Below, one piece after another: positions 1 through 8,099 of a stretch of 20,022 bases of DNA. The notes beneath the pieces are model-generated. The model searched no databases. It was not told the origin of the DNA and worked only from the letters and a program-made list of their open reading frames with translations. The position numbers and the translations under genes were made by a program. Within the stretch, counting starts at the first letter, position 1. The number at the start of each line of letters is the position of its first letter. Source of the stretch: a virus; the IMG/VR virus record IMGVR_UViG_3300009151_000527, positions 1 through 20,022 of that record, one strand, 5' to 3'.

Positions 1-1
1 C

Positions 2-424
2 ATGTTCGGTATAGATGATGCAATAACTTCGGTGGCTAACTTAGCCTCTACAGTGGTGGAAAGAATATATCCTGATGCTACTATAGTAGAAAAAGCTAAG
101 TTAGATCGTATAGCTGCTGAGATAAGTAATGAGTTCAACTTAGTACTTGGACAACTTGAGATAAATAAGGTTGAAGCTGCTAGTTCTAGTTTCTTTGTGG
201 CTGGAGCTAGACCTGCTGCAATGTGGGTAGGTGTTTTATCATTATTTTATATGGGTATAGGAGGTTCATTATTAAGTTGGTTAGCTATTTGTTTTAATTT
301 ACCACCATTACCTATAATTAATGAGAGTACTTCTACTGATATACTAATGGGTCTGTTAGGACTAGGTGGATTAAGAACATTTGATAAACTTAAAGGTGTT
401 GATACAAAGATTGTAGGAAAGTAG
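2..424 (+). CDS. Holin, GTA 3-TM holin-like family
   Basis: This is probably the phage holin, an inner-membrane protein that permeabilises the membrane at lysis or lets endolysin out. The 140-aa product begins with a charged amphipathic stretch (residues 1-60). The family-like motif GARPAAMW (68-75) then leads into a long hydrophobic segment (about 74-98). A second hydrophobic stretch (113-123) ends in LLGLGGLRTFDK, the typical C-terminal signature of the GTA_holin_3TM family. The ATG lies one base inside the window edge, so the ribosome binding site and any longer N-terminus cannot be seen. A 63-bp gap separates it from the first connector gene. No endolysin or spanin lies next to it here. 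The assignment rests on recognised motifs and hydropathy read by eye. Confidence 0.75.
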   Translation: MFGIDDAITSVANLASTVVERIYPDATIVEKAKLDRIAAEISNEFNLVLGQLEINKVEAASSSFFVAGARPAAMWVGVLSLFYMGIGGSLLSWLAICFNLPPLPIINESTSTDILMGLLGLGGLRTFDKLKGVDTKIVGK

Positions 425-487
425 TTGCAGATTAACTAAATCTATGCTATTTTAATAGTAATATATATTCTTTTATTGGGTAGATAA

Positions 488-994
488 ATGTCATTAATTG
501 TTGAAGATGGGACTGGTACTTTAGCATCTGAATCCTATTGTTCAGTAGCTTTTGCAGATACTTACCACACTAATCGTGGTAATACTGCTTGGGACAATTT
601 AGGTACTTCAGATAAAGAAGCCGTTTTGCGTAAAGCAACTGATTATATGGTACAAGTTTATAGGGCTTCATGGAAAGGCTATAAAGTTTTATCTACTCAA
701 GCATTAGACTTTCCAAGAAAGGAACTTTATTTAGTTGGGGAAATTATTAATAATACTACTCCTATAAGTAGTACCTCAGTACCTTCTGAAGTTCAAAATG
801 CTTGTGCTTTACTATCTTTAAAAGCTATAACTGATGATTTATTAATTGATACTGAGCAACAAATAGTTAAAGAAACTATTGGACCTATTTCTACAGAGTA
901 CCAACCTTTTGCCAATAAGTACAAACACTATACTGCTGTTGAAGCAATGCTTAAACCTTATTTAAAAAGTAGTGCTACTAAGGCAATAAGATAA
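488..994 (+). CDS. Head-tail connector/adaptor, DnaT-like family
   Basis: The 168-aa product resembles the phage proteins often labelled 'DnaT-like ssDNA-binding' that sit directly after the capsid genes and act as the head-tail adaptor ring under the portal. Recognisable features are an N-terminal VEDGTGTLASESYCSV segment, in which the Y marks the start of a helical domain. A 'GNTAW...KEAVLRKATDYM' stretch and the family-like 'QALDFPRKEL' motif near residue 75 follow. The C-terminal half is helical ('VPSEVQNACALLSLKAI'). The DnaT name is historical, and position in the neck module argues for a structural role. The Shine-Dalgarno is weak (GGGTAG before the ATG). The next gene starts one base after the stop codon. 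Confidence 0.75.
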   Translation: MSLIVEDGTGTLASESYCSVAFADTYHTNRGNTAWDNLGTSDKEAVLRKATDYMVQVYRASWKGYKVLSTQALDFPRKELYLVGEIINNTTPISSTSVPSEVQNACALLSLKAITDDLLIDTEQQIVKETIGPISTEYQPFANKYKHYTAVEAMLKPYLKSSATKAIR

Positions 995-995
995 A

Positions 996-1379
996 ATGAG
1001 TTATTTAAAGAATCAAGCTACTGCGAATAAGCTACTTAAAAAGTTTGGGCAAAGCATGACTTTGACCAGTAAAACTTCAGGAACTTATAATACTGCAACT
1101 GGTTCTTTAACTGTTAGTGAGACTACACAAACTATTATTGGTGCTGTGTTTGAATGGGGAAGTACTGACCGACCTACTTACGGTATTGAATATACTAAGG
1201 ATAGTTTAATTCAAATACAGGATCAACAATTATTTATATCGGCAGTTGGTATTGTACCCCCAAATTTAGGCGATACGGTACTTATACAGGATAAGCAATA
1301 CACTATTGTACCCCCATTAAAACAAATAGCCCCTGCTGGCATTACTGTGGTTATTATGTGTAATATTAGGGGTGTGTAA
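996..1379 (+). CDS. Head-closure / head-tail stopper-like protein
   Basis: This 127-aa protein is placed where siphoviruses encode the head-closure (stopper) protein that seals the portal after packaging. The N-terminal helix (KNQATANKLLKKFG) is followed by a beta-rich domain. Stretches such as 'TSGTYNTATGSLT' and 'NLGDTVLIQDKQYTIV' resemble the small beta-barrel of head-tail joining proteins, and the ending 'PPLKQIAPAGITVVIM' is common in this group. There are no catalytic motifs. The stop codon overlaps the next start by one base (TAATG). The function is inferred mostly from fold-like pattern and synteny. An alternative label is simply 'minor neck protein'. Confidence 0.6.
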   Translation: MSYLKNQATANKLLKKFGQSMTLTSKTSGTYNTATGSLTVSETTQTIIGAVFEWGSTDRPTYGIEYTKDSLIQIQDQQLFISAVGIVPPNLGDTVLIQDKQYTIVPPLKQIAPAGITVVIMCNIRGV

Positions 1380-1810
1380 TGGGTATCTTTTTAAAAGATA
1401 TACAACAATTTATTGATTCTACCACTATTAAAGAACATAAAATAGTTAAAGAAATAGTTACTGATATTATAGATTTTCCTATTCAACATTCACCTGTATT
1501 ATCAGGTAACTTTGTTTCCAACTGGTTATTAGGTTTGGATAAAGCAATTCCATGGGGTGTTACTGGTGAAAAGAATGGTGATAAAAATGCTATTGCTGAT
1601 AGGCTAATTGCAAAGATACCTGAAGATGCTGCTAATCATACTTATAACTTAGTTAATAATACTAGCTATGCTCAAGCATTGGAAGATGGTACTGGTACTG
1701 CAAATCCAGGAACACCTTATAGTCGTGGTAAAGCTCCTCATGGTATGATAGGATTAACTAAGGTTCACATGCCAGAAATTATTAGACGTGTACTTGCAAG
1801 GAATAAATAA
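1379..1810 (+). CDS. Tail completion / neck protein, HK97 gp10-like
   Basis: The 143-aa product matches the general plan of HK97 gp10-like (lambda gpZ-like) neck proteins, which act at the head-tail junction. An N-terminal helical stretch leads to 'FPIQHSPVLSGNFVSNW', the typical 'tPvdtGnlr.sW' signature. A middle part ends with 'NNTSYAQALEDGTG', equivalent to the 'N...YA..lE.G' signature of the family. A C-terminal helix contains 'PHGMIGLTKVHMPEIIRR'. The start codon is embedded in the preceding stop (TAATG) with an AGGGG Shine-Dalgarno a few bases upstream. The stop overlaps the next start in the same way, so translational coupling is likely. The signature pattern gives good support for the family. 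Confidence 0.75.
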   Translation: MGIFLKDIQQFIDSTTIKEHKIVKEIVTDIIDFPIQHSPVLSGNFVSNWLLGLDKAIPWGVTGEKNGDKNAIADRLIAKIPEDAANHTYNLVNNTSYAQALEDGTGTANPGTPYSRGKAPHGMIGLTKVHMPEIIRRVLARNK

Positions 1811-2220
1811 TGTCAGTACTAAATATTAAAGCTGCAATAGAAACAGCATTAAATACAATAACCCCTGCATTGCCCACTGTGTGGGAAAATACAACTTATG
1901 TTCCTGTAACAGGACAAGCTTACCAACAACTTTGGTTTTTAGATTTTATAACAAAACATATTGAAATTAATGCTAAATCTTACCAGATTGATAGTTATTT
2001 TCAAATAGATTTAATGTTTCCTTTACTATCAGGTACGGGTACAATTTTAGCAAGGGCTGAAGTAATTAAGTCATTGTTTAAACAAGGTTCTTCCTTTATA
2101 AATGGTGGGCAAACTGTAAATATTATAGAAACACCTAGTATTTCTTCTGGTAGAGTGGATGGTAATTGTTGGAAAATTATAGTAAAAGTTTATTATTCAT
2201 CTTGGATAATAGTTAATTAA
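1810..2220 (+). CDS. Tail terminator protein (DUF4128-like)
   Basis: This 136-aa protein resembles the DUF4128 / phage tail terminator-like family (functional analogue of lambda gpU), which caps the finished tail tube and joins it to the neck. Visible family-like elements are 'IKAAIETALNTI' at the N-terminus, 'PTVWENTTYVPVTGQAYQQLWFL', and the central 'SYQIDSYFQIDLMFPL' strand pair. These are followed by 'GTILARAEVIKSLFKQGSSF' and 'TPSISSGRVDGNCWKIIVKV'. It begins in a TAATG overlap with the previous gene and ends 14 bases before the major tail protein gene. That is exactly the expected place for a terminator. Confidence 0.75.
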   Translation: MSVLNIKAAIETALNTITPALPTVWENTTYVPVTGQAYQQLWFLDFITKHIEINAKSYQIDSYFQIDLMFPLLSGTGTILARAEVIKSLFKQGSSFINGGQTVNIIETPSISSGRVDGNCWKIIVKVYYSSWIIVN

Positions 2221-2234
2221 ATTAGGAGATTAAA

Positions 2235-3455
2235 ATGAGTATTGCTCAAGGTATTAATAAAGTTCTTGTATTTTTCAAGCAAACAGGACTAGGTGTTCCA
2301 GGAACCGTTGGAGCTCATACGGGTTCACAAGCTATGAGACGTGAAACTGGTATTGGTAAATTAGCAGTAGCTAACTTTGCAAATACAGAACTAACCACTT
2401 TTCAACAATCAACTGGTAAGCAACACGGCTTAAGAAGTGCTTCTTATGCTTTAACAGGTTTATTATCGCCTAATACTTATTCAACTTTGTTTTCTTCATT
2501 GTTGCGTAAAGTATTTACTGCTACAACTGCATTAACTGCTTTAGCTTTAACTACTGCTGGTACTCCAGGAGCTTATACTATTACAGGTACAGGGTTTCTT
2601 ACTGGTGGTTTAAAGATTGGTGATGTTATACGTTTATCAGTTGGTACTGGTTTAAATGCTGATAACATTAATAAGAATTTTCTTATTATTAACCTAACTG
2701 CAACCGTTATTACTTTTTCTGTAATTAATGGAACTACTATTACTGTTGGTACAGGTACAGGTTATACTTTATCTGTTCCTGGAAAGAAAGTAATAGCACC
2801 TTTAAGTGGTCAGACTCAAGAATATTGGACTATTGAAGAATGGCAAGCTGATATTGCTCAATCAGAATTATTTACGGATATGGTAATGGCTTCCGCTGAC
2901 ATTACTTTACCTAGTTCTGGTAATACTACTTGTGCATTTAACTTGGCTGGTTTGAATAGAACTACTGGTGCAACTCAAGTTTTAACTACACCTACTGCTG
3001 TTACTACAACTCCTGTTTTGACTGCTGTTCAAGGTGAAGTTATAGTTAATGGTCTTGTTGTAGCTAACATTACTGGTGCTACTATTAAAATTGATTGTGC
3101 TGCTGCTAATATGGGCGGTGTTATAGGAACTAACTTTTCACCAGATGTACAACGTCAAGTTATTTCAGTATCAGGTCAAATTACTGCATTTTATCAAGAT
3201 GGTATTCTTCCTGGATATTTTGATGCTGCAACTCCAATTAACATAATTATTGTGGTTGCTAATGATAGTACCGCTGCAACGGATTTTGTATCATTTTCAA
3301 TGTCATCCGTTATTTTTGATGGTGATGATAAAGATGATGGTCAAAAAGGTGTTGTTAGAACATATCCTTTTACTGCTAGAATGAACCCTAATGGTGGTGC
3401 TGCTTTAGCAAATGACCAAACTATTATTAGTATTCAAGATAGTCAAGCTGCATAA
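2235..3455 (+). CDS. Major tail tube protein
   Basis: This is the 406-aa tail tube subunit, which polymerises into hexameric rings around the tape measure. The N-terminus ('VLVFFKQTGLGVPGT...QAMRRETG') and C-terminus ('KGVVRTYPFTARMNPNGGAA' ending in 'QTIISIQDSQA') match the Phage_tube_2-type proteins of lambda-like siphoviruses. Residues about 106-184 form a Thr/Gly-rich insert with a 'GFLTGGLKIGDVIRLS' motif, a beta module commonly inserted in this family. The following 'YWTIEEWQADI' returns to the core tube fold. A strong Shine-Dalgarno (AGGAG) precedes the ATG. A stable hairpin lies directly after the gene and may favour high expression of this abundant protein. Confidence 0.85.
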   Translation: MSIAQGINKVLVFFKQTGLGVPGTVGAHTGSQAMRRETGIGKLAVANFANTELTTFQQSTGKQHGLRSASYALTGLLSPNTYSTLFSSLLRKVFTATTALTALALTTAGTPGAYTITGTGFLTGGLKIGDVIRLSVGTGLNADNINKNFLIINLTATVITFSVINGTTITVGTGTGYTLSVPGKKVIAPLSGQTQEYWTIEEWQADIAQSELFTDMVMASADITLPSSGNTTCAFNLAGLNRTTGATQVLTTPTAVTTTPVLTAVQGEVIVNGLVVANITGATIKIDCAAANMGGVIGTNFSPDVQRQVISVSGQITAFYQDGILPGYFDAATPINIIIVVANDSTAATDFVSFSMSSVIFDGDDKDDGQKGVVRTYPFTARMNPNGGAALANDQTIISIQDSQAA

Positions 3456-3471
3456 GTTGTAAATGTTTTAA

Positions 3472-3496
3472 AACGCCTGTACACTGTATGGGCGTT
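3472..3496 (+). terminator. Hairpin after the major tail protein gene (leaky terminator or mRNA-stabilising stem)
   Basis: AACGCC/GGCGTT followed by TGTAC/GTATG forms an 11-bp stem (two G-T wobbles) with a 3-nt loop in the 70-bp gap before the chaperone gene. The tail after it (CTTACTT) is only moderately T-rich, so complete termination is doubtful. Lowering readthrough or protecting the upstream mRNA 3' end is more plausible, because downstream tail genes need transcript and no strong promoter is visible in the gap. Confidence 0.5.
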
Positions 3497-3525
3497 CTTA
3501 CTTAAATAAATAGGATATAATTATA

Positions 3526-3951
3526 ATGACTTCAACCACACAACCAGAAAAAGCTTTACCCTCAATCCATGATTTTAATGCTACTAAGCAATCCGAGATT
3601 GGTTTTGAATTTGAATATGAAAATGAACTTGGTAAAGGTACAGGTTTTTTTATTACTGTTATTGGCGACCAAGCTGAATCTGTTAAAAAGGCAGTTTTTG
3701 CTAAGATTAATAAAGAACGTAATCAAGCTGCTATACTTAAAAAACGGGGAAAGGATGAACCTGTTAAAACTATCGAAGAACTAATTGAAGATAATATTGA
3801 GGGTATTGCTGCTTGTATTATTGATTGGCGTGGTGTTGCTGAACCTTATACTCAAGAATCAGCATTTTTAATTTGCCAAAATAATAAATTAATTTATGAC
3901 CAAGTAAAGGCTGCTTCGGAAAACCTTGCAAATTTTACCAAGAGCAAATAG
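3526..3951 (+). CDS. G: Tail assembly chaperone, short form (gpG-like)
   Basis: The 141-aa product is the short tail assembly chaperone, almost the length of lambda gpG (140 aa). It is thought to coat the tape measure and help recruit tail tube subunits, without entering the mature virion. No sequence motif is strongly diagnostic. The support is position between tube and tape measure genes, size, the mixed helical/strand make-up ('FEFEYENELGKGTGFFITV', 'IEGIAACIIDWRGV'), and a textbook -1 frameshift site near its 3' end. AGGA lies 10 bases before the ATG. The normal stop is TAG at 3949-3951. Ribosomes that slip at 3930-3936 make the longer fusion described separately. Confidence 0.85.
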   Translation: MTSTTQPEKALPSIHDFNATKQSEIGFEFEYENELGKGTGFFITVIGDQAESVKKAVFAKINKERNQAAILKKRGKDEPVKTIEELIEDNIEGIAACIIDWRGVAEPYTQESAFLICQNNKLIYDQVKAASENLANFTKSK

Positions 3952-4298
3952 AAGATTTACTTTTATTTGCCGAATCAGAATTTTTATTAAGTGAAACAGA
4001 AGGTGATGGGGAAAGTTTACGAAATCACCTTGAATCAATTTATAGGCAAACTGGTAAAAAACCTGCGCAATTAGAACAAATAGAATTCCCACATACAATG
4101 ATTCTTGTGTGGGAATCCTTTAAAAGTTTAAACCAAACTCGAACTTATTCTGAAGTTAGAGCTAATCCTATAAGTTATTCTGAAATAATGGCTTGGAGTA
4201 TTTTAACAGATACAATTCTTACACCAAAAGAGATTTATATTTTAAAATTACTAGATAATTCATTTTTAGTTCATTTAGCAAAACAAAGTAAGGAATAG
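3526..4298 (+). CDS. GT: Tail assembly chaperone, frameshifted fusion (gpGT-like)
   Basis: A -1 shift at 3930-3936 joins the first 137 codons of the G-like frame to a downstream frame that is open from 3900 to the TGA/TAG-free end at 4298. The product is about 257 aa. The junction reads ...ENLANF then YQEQIEDLLLFAESE. The T-like part continues through 'GKKPAQLEQIEFPHTM' to 'MAWSILTDTILTPKEIYILK', a segment typical of T-type domains, and ends 'KLLDNSFLVHLAKQSKE'. In lambda the T part contacts tail tube subunits while G binds the tape measure. A naive gene call would start at the internal ATG 4098 (66 aa) and miss about 54 codons of T. The tape measure gene starts four bases after its stop. Confidence 0.85.
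3930..3970 (+). promoter_or_regulatory. Programmed -1 ribosomal frameshift signal
   Basis: The heptamer AAATTTT (3930-3936) sits in the zero frame as A_AAT_TTT, which fits the X_XXY_YYZ rule for tandem slippage exactly. After a 7-nt spacer (3937-3943) there is an 11-bp stem: GCAAATA (3944-3950) plus GAAG (3951-3954) pair with CTTT (3960-3963) plus TATTTGC (3964-3970), with one G-T pair and a 5-nt loop (ATTTA). The zero-frame TAG (3949-3951) lies inside the 5' arm. All three elements are read directly from the sequence. The role follows from the conserved G/GT arrangement of long-tailed phages. Confidence 0.88.
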
Positions 4299-4302
4299 GT
4301 TT

Positions 4303-7300
4303 ATGCAGACTTTAGCTAGTTTAAATATTGAAGTTACAAATACTGGAATTAATGAAACAAATTCCGCATTAACTAGCCTTCTCAATAAAGCTAATAATGT
4401 CCAACTTGCAACGGAAAATTTAACTAAAGCTAATGTTGTATTTGAAACAGGTAATAAAAAGGCAGCCAGTTCCTATACGGATATGGTTGCTAAATTAACA
4501 CAATCAAAATCAGCCTATGATTCTTTACAAATGGCTTTACAAGGTTTCACTGATAAACAAATTAAACATATTCAATTTTTAACTGCTGAAAATGAAGCAC
4601 TTAAAATAAACGAACAAATGACTAAGGAAGGTTATACAAAAAAATATGACTATGATAAAGATTATTATAATGCCTTACAGGAAAATGCTAAAAGAAATAA
4701 TTTAATTCATTCTGAAGCACTTAAAATAAATGAAGCATTAGATAAACAATCATACGCTACTAAGTTGCAGTATGATAAAGAATACTTTTTTGCGCTTCAA
4801 GAAAATGCTAAAAGAAATGCAATAATTATTGCAGAAAATGCTGCAACTGCTGCTAAGGTTGCTGCTGAAGCTGCTAAAATTAGACAAACTTCTAGAAATA
4901 CTTCCGCTGGTATTTTTGTAGATGAATCAAACCCATTAGTACAACAACTCAATCAAAACTTAGCATTGGAATCTTCCATTAGACAACATGGTATAGATAA
5001 TATACGAACACAAGAACTACAGTCGTCTCAAATTCAAATTGAAATACGAAGTCGTTTAAATGAAAGATTATTAGAATTAGAAGCCAAGTTAAAGGATGGT
5101 ACTATTGGTAATCGTGGTCAAGCTAATGTTATGAGACAACAATCTTTAAGAATAGCTGAACAAGAATTAACTTCAAATAATCTACTTATAGAATCTCAAC
5201 GTGCTGTAAATGAGGAATTAAAGAAATCCGTTACTACTCACGACCATTCTAACCAATTAATGACAAGAACAATTTCTATTATGGCTGCAATGGCATCATA
5301 TCGAATTGTTAGTGCTTTTATTGAAGTACCTATGGAAGTACTTAAGACTAATATTGAAATGGAAAAACTTAATATTTTATTAGAAGGTGTTACAGGTTCT
5401 GTACAAAACGCAAGATTAGAATTTAATCGTTTATTAGCATTAGATATTAAAACCCCTTTTGATATTAAAGGTTTAACTGAGACCTTTGTTATGTTAAAGA
5501 ATTATGGGCTTGAACCAACTGAAATGGTAATGAAGTCCTTAACTGATAGTGTGGCTAAATTAGGCGGTGGTACTGAACAGTTAATAGGTATAGGTAGGCA
5601 GTTGGGTCAAGCTTGGGCAAAAGACAAGCTACAGCAAATAGACATGCGACCTATGGTTGAAAATGGTTTACCTGTAATTAGTTTATTGGCTAGTGCTTTA
5701 AAAACAAGTACTTCTGAAATTCTTGCAATGTCAGCAGCAGGTACTATAGGTAGGCAAGAAATGTTATTACTTTTTGCTGAAATGCAAAAAGACGCACCTA
5801 ATGCTGCTGCAAGAAACATGGATACTTTGCGTGGTTCTTTATCAAACATAACTACAGCATGGACACAATTTCAGAATGCTATATTAGAAGATAAATCTGA
5901 GGGTGTACTAAAACGTATTTTTGAAAGTTGGAGTTCAACGCTATTCAAATGGCGTGATGATATTTCTGGTATTGTTAATCAAACAAATGCAATGGCAGAA
6001 AATTTGATGAAGTTGGAAAGTGTTAGGGCAAGGATTGCTAAAGTTGAAAAAAGTCCCCTTATAGGTGAAATTGCTTCTACTATGGGTATAGGTAGTAGTG
6101 TAGCTGATTTAAAAGAGCAGGAACGAGATCTTTTATCAACTCAAGATAAAATTCTTACTGCTATGGAAAACGAAAGTCTTGCTGCTTATAAACTTAAGAA
6201 CACTTCTGAATCAAAATTAGAACTTGATAAAAAAGCACTTGAACTTTCTGAAAAACAAGAAAAAGCTTTAATTAGACAATTAGAATTTGAGGGCAAAATA
6301 AACCAATCTAAAATGGAACTTGCTAATGCAGTTATTGATGCTCAAATAAAAGATCAACAAAGATTAAATACTACTAAAGTTGCTGGTTATGAATTAGAAC
6401 GTAAACAAAATGATGAAGCTTTGAGTAGAAATGAAATTTCAGCCAAACATAGATATGATGTTGAAATTGATTTAATTCAAAAACTTAAATCTGCGGAAAT
6501 TCAAAAACTTAATGACATTGAAAGTTTAGAAAAACAAAAAGTAGCTACTAAAGTTTTAGATGTTGATAAAGCTTGGCTTGCAGTATTAAAAGTTGAGGAT
6601 GATTCTGGTAAAAAAGGAACCGTTAATAAATCATCTATGGCAATGGGTCCTGGACAAGCAATGCCTAGAACTTTGGCTGGTATCAACGAAAAAGGAGTAG
6701 ATGTTGGTGTAGGTTTTGGTGTAGCTAGATTTAAACCTGCTGTTGATGAAAACCTAATGGGTATGTTAGGTGATTATAAAAAAGTTCAAGATTTTGCCAC
6801 ACGGCATGATGCTGAACTAAAAGAATGGTCTGAAAAATATTGGAAAGCTTTAGTTTTAAATTATGGAAGTGTTGAAGAAGCTTTAAAGCATTATGGTGAT
6901 GGTACAGTTGACTATAGTAATAAGGTTATGGCAGCTTACGCTATGATAACAGGTGCTACAAAAGACCAAATTAAATTAGATTCCGATGCAAAAGATACTC
7001 TTGATGATAAAGCAAAAGCAACAGCTAAATATGCTGCTATGGAACAAGATGCACGAAATAAACTAATTAAATCTTCTTATGAATATCAAAAGATGTTGGA
7101 AGAAGAGCAATTAAAAACTATTAAAATTACAGGTACTTCAAAACAGTATAGGGATGCTAACTTAGCTTATCAAGAAAAGTATAATGTTGAATTACAAACA
7201 GCTATAGCTATTCACGATAAAGTAGGTGAGGGTATAATTAGAACTCGTATGGCTGCTGAGAATAAACAACCGTTTTATGATCTTCAAAAGGATAATGATT

Positions 7301-8097
7301 CAATTATTCAAATGGGGGAAACACAATCCAAATTTAATGACCAATTACTTAAAACTCGTGCTTTGTTAGAAGACGGTACTATTAAGGAAAGTGAGTTTAA
7401 AGCCGAAGTGGGTAAGTTAGCTAAAGCTTATAATGAACAATTTATAGAACCTGCTGAAACTTGGACTAAAAGAATGAGTCAATTTGCAATTCAAGCTGCA
7501 AGAAATATGCAAACAGGCTTTGCTCAATGGCTTTATGATCCATTTAAGGATGGACTTAAAGGTATGCTTAGTGGTTTTATAGATATGTTGCGTAAAATGG
7601 TCGCTGAAGCTGCTGCTGCTAAAATTTTTGATTCACTTTTAGGTACTAAAAATTCTAAAGGTCAAAATACAGGTGGACTTTTAGATAAACTATTTTCAGG
7701 TTTTGGTAGTGCTGCTACTACTGCTATTGTTGCTGCTGATGGTGGTGTATTTTCAGGAAAAGGTATTTCAGGCTACTCAGGAAGTGTGGTTAGTTCACCT
7801 ACAGTATTTCCATTTGCAAATGGTACTGGTTTAATGGGTGAAGCTGGTCCTGAAGCTGTTTTACCATTAAAAAGAACCCCTTCTGGAGCTTTAGGTGTTC
7901 AAACGTCTGGTAATAAAAGTAGCGGTGATACTATAAACAATGTTACTATTAATGTACAAGCTGCTAAAGGGGATAGTCCTACTGATACTGGTAATAAAGC
8001 TGCTGAAGCATTTATGAGAAGTATAGCAAAGCAGGAAATTACAAGTGCTAATCGTCCTGGAAATCAGTTAAATAGAACTACTACTTTTGGAGCTTAG
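4303..8097 (+). CDS. H: Tail tape measure protein
   Basis: This is the largest tail-internal protein, 1264 aa. It sets tail length and is injected ahead of the DNA. The N-terminal 320 residues are coiled-coil-like and contain a 40-residue tandem duplication (4594-4833). A hydrophobic stretch at about 320-350 precedes the conserved tape-measure domain (about 346-526; 'LLALDIKTPFDIKGLTETF', 'RQLGQAWAKDKLQQIDMRPM', 'LRGSLSNITTAWTQFQ'). A long helical, Lys/Glu-rich region follows. The C-terminus has the lambda-type segment 'MQTGFAQWLYDPFKDGLKGM' and the signature 'GLMGEAGPEAVLPLKR' (from residue 1177), which lies in the part usually processed or near the tip. The Shine-Dalgarno AGGA is a few bases before the ATG, directly after the T frame. 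Confidence 0.93.
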   Translation: MQTLASLNIEVTNTGINETNSALTSLLNKANNVQLATENLTKANVVFETGNKKAASSYTDMVAKLTQSKSAYDSLQMALQGFTDKQIKHIQFLTAENEALKINEQMTKEGYTKKYDYDKDYYNALQENAKRNNLIHSEALKINEALDKQSYATKLQYDKEYFFALQENAKRNAIIIAENAATAAKVAAEAAKIRQTSRNTSAGIFVDESNPLVQQLNQNLALESSIRQHGIDNIRTQELQSSQIQIEIRSRLNERLLELEAKLKDGTIGNRGQANVMRQQSLRIAEQELTSNNLLIESQRAVNEELKKSVTTHDHSNQLMTRTISIMAAMASYRIVSAFIEVPMEVLKTNIEMEKLNILLEGVTGSVQNARLEFNRLLALDIKTPFDIKGLTETFVMLKNYGLEPTEMVMKSLTDSVAKLGGGTEQLIGIGRQLGQAWAKDKLQQIDMRPMVENGLPVISLLASALKTSTSEILAMSAAGTIGRQEMLLLFAEMQKDAPNAAARNMDTLRGSLSNITTAWTQFQNAILEDKSEGVLKRIFESWSSTLFKWRDDISGIVNQTNAMAENLMKLESVRARIAKVEKSPLIGEIASTMGIGSSVADLKEQERDLLSTQDKILTAMENESLAAYKLKNTSESKLELDKKALELSEKQEKALIRQLEFEGKINQSKMELANAVIDAQIKDQQRLNTTKVAGYELERKQNDEALSRNEISAKHRYDVEIDLIQKLKSAEIQKLNDIESLEKQKVATKVLDVDKAWLAVLKVEDDSGKKGTVNKSSMAMGPGQAMPRTLAGINEKGVDVGVGFGVARFKPAVDENLMGMLGDYKKVQDFATRHDAELKEWSEKYWKALVLNYGSVEEALKHYGDGTVDYSNKVMAAYAMITGATKDQIKLDSDAKDTLDDKAKATAKYAAMEQDARNKLIKSSYEYQKMLEEEQLKTIKITGTSKQYRDANLAYQEKYNVELQTAIAIHDKVGEGIIRTRMAAENKQPFYDLQKDNDSIIQMGETQSKFNDQLLKTRALLEDGTIKESEFKAEVGKLAKAYNEQFIEPAETWTKRMSQFAIQAARNMQTGFAQWLYDPFKDGLKGMLSGFIDMLRKMVAEAAAAKIFDSLLGTKNSKGQNTGGLLDKLFSGFGSAATTAIVAADGGVFSGKGISGYSGSVVSSPTVFPFANGTGLMGEAGPEAVLPLKRTPSGALGVQTSGNKSSGDTINNVTINVQAAKGDSPTDTGNKAAEAFMRSIAKQEITSANRPGNQLNRTTTFGA
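4594..4833 (+). repeat. 120-nt tandem duplication inside the tape measure gene
   Basis: Copy 1 (4594-4713) and copy 2 (4714-4833) both encode 40 residues starting EALKINE and ending near ALQENAKRN. The DNA at the copy starts (GAAGCACTTAAAATAAA) and near the ends (GAAAATGCTAAAAGAAAT) is nearly identical, while the middles have diverged. The period is exactly 40 codons, with no frame change. Confidence 0.85.
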
Positions 8098-8099
8098 TA

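Noticed and set aside
425-487. Sigma-70-like promoter (TTGCAG … TATTTT) before the connector gene
   Set aside because: Only three of six bases fit the -35 box and the region is so AT-rich that such matches are expected by chance.
488-994. Annotation as a DnaT-type replication protein
   Set aside because: The family name comes from weak similarity. Position between capsid and tail genes fits a head-tail adaptor, and no replication genes lie nearby.
3569-3784. 71-aa plus-strand ORF inside the chaperone gene
   Set aside because: It is a Leu/Lys-rich shadow frame of the G-like gene with no ribosome site.
3889-4098. 69-aa minus-strand ORF opposite the chaperone junction
   Set aside because: It lies antisense to the G-T coding sequence, has low-complexity hydrophobic content and no promoter or ribosome site.
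4098-4298. Independent 66-aa gene starting at the internal ATG 4098
   Set aside because: There is no suitable Shine-Dalgarno. The same frame is open back to 3900, and the frameshift signal at 3930-3970 explains its expression as the C-terminal part of the G-T fusion.
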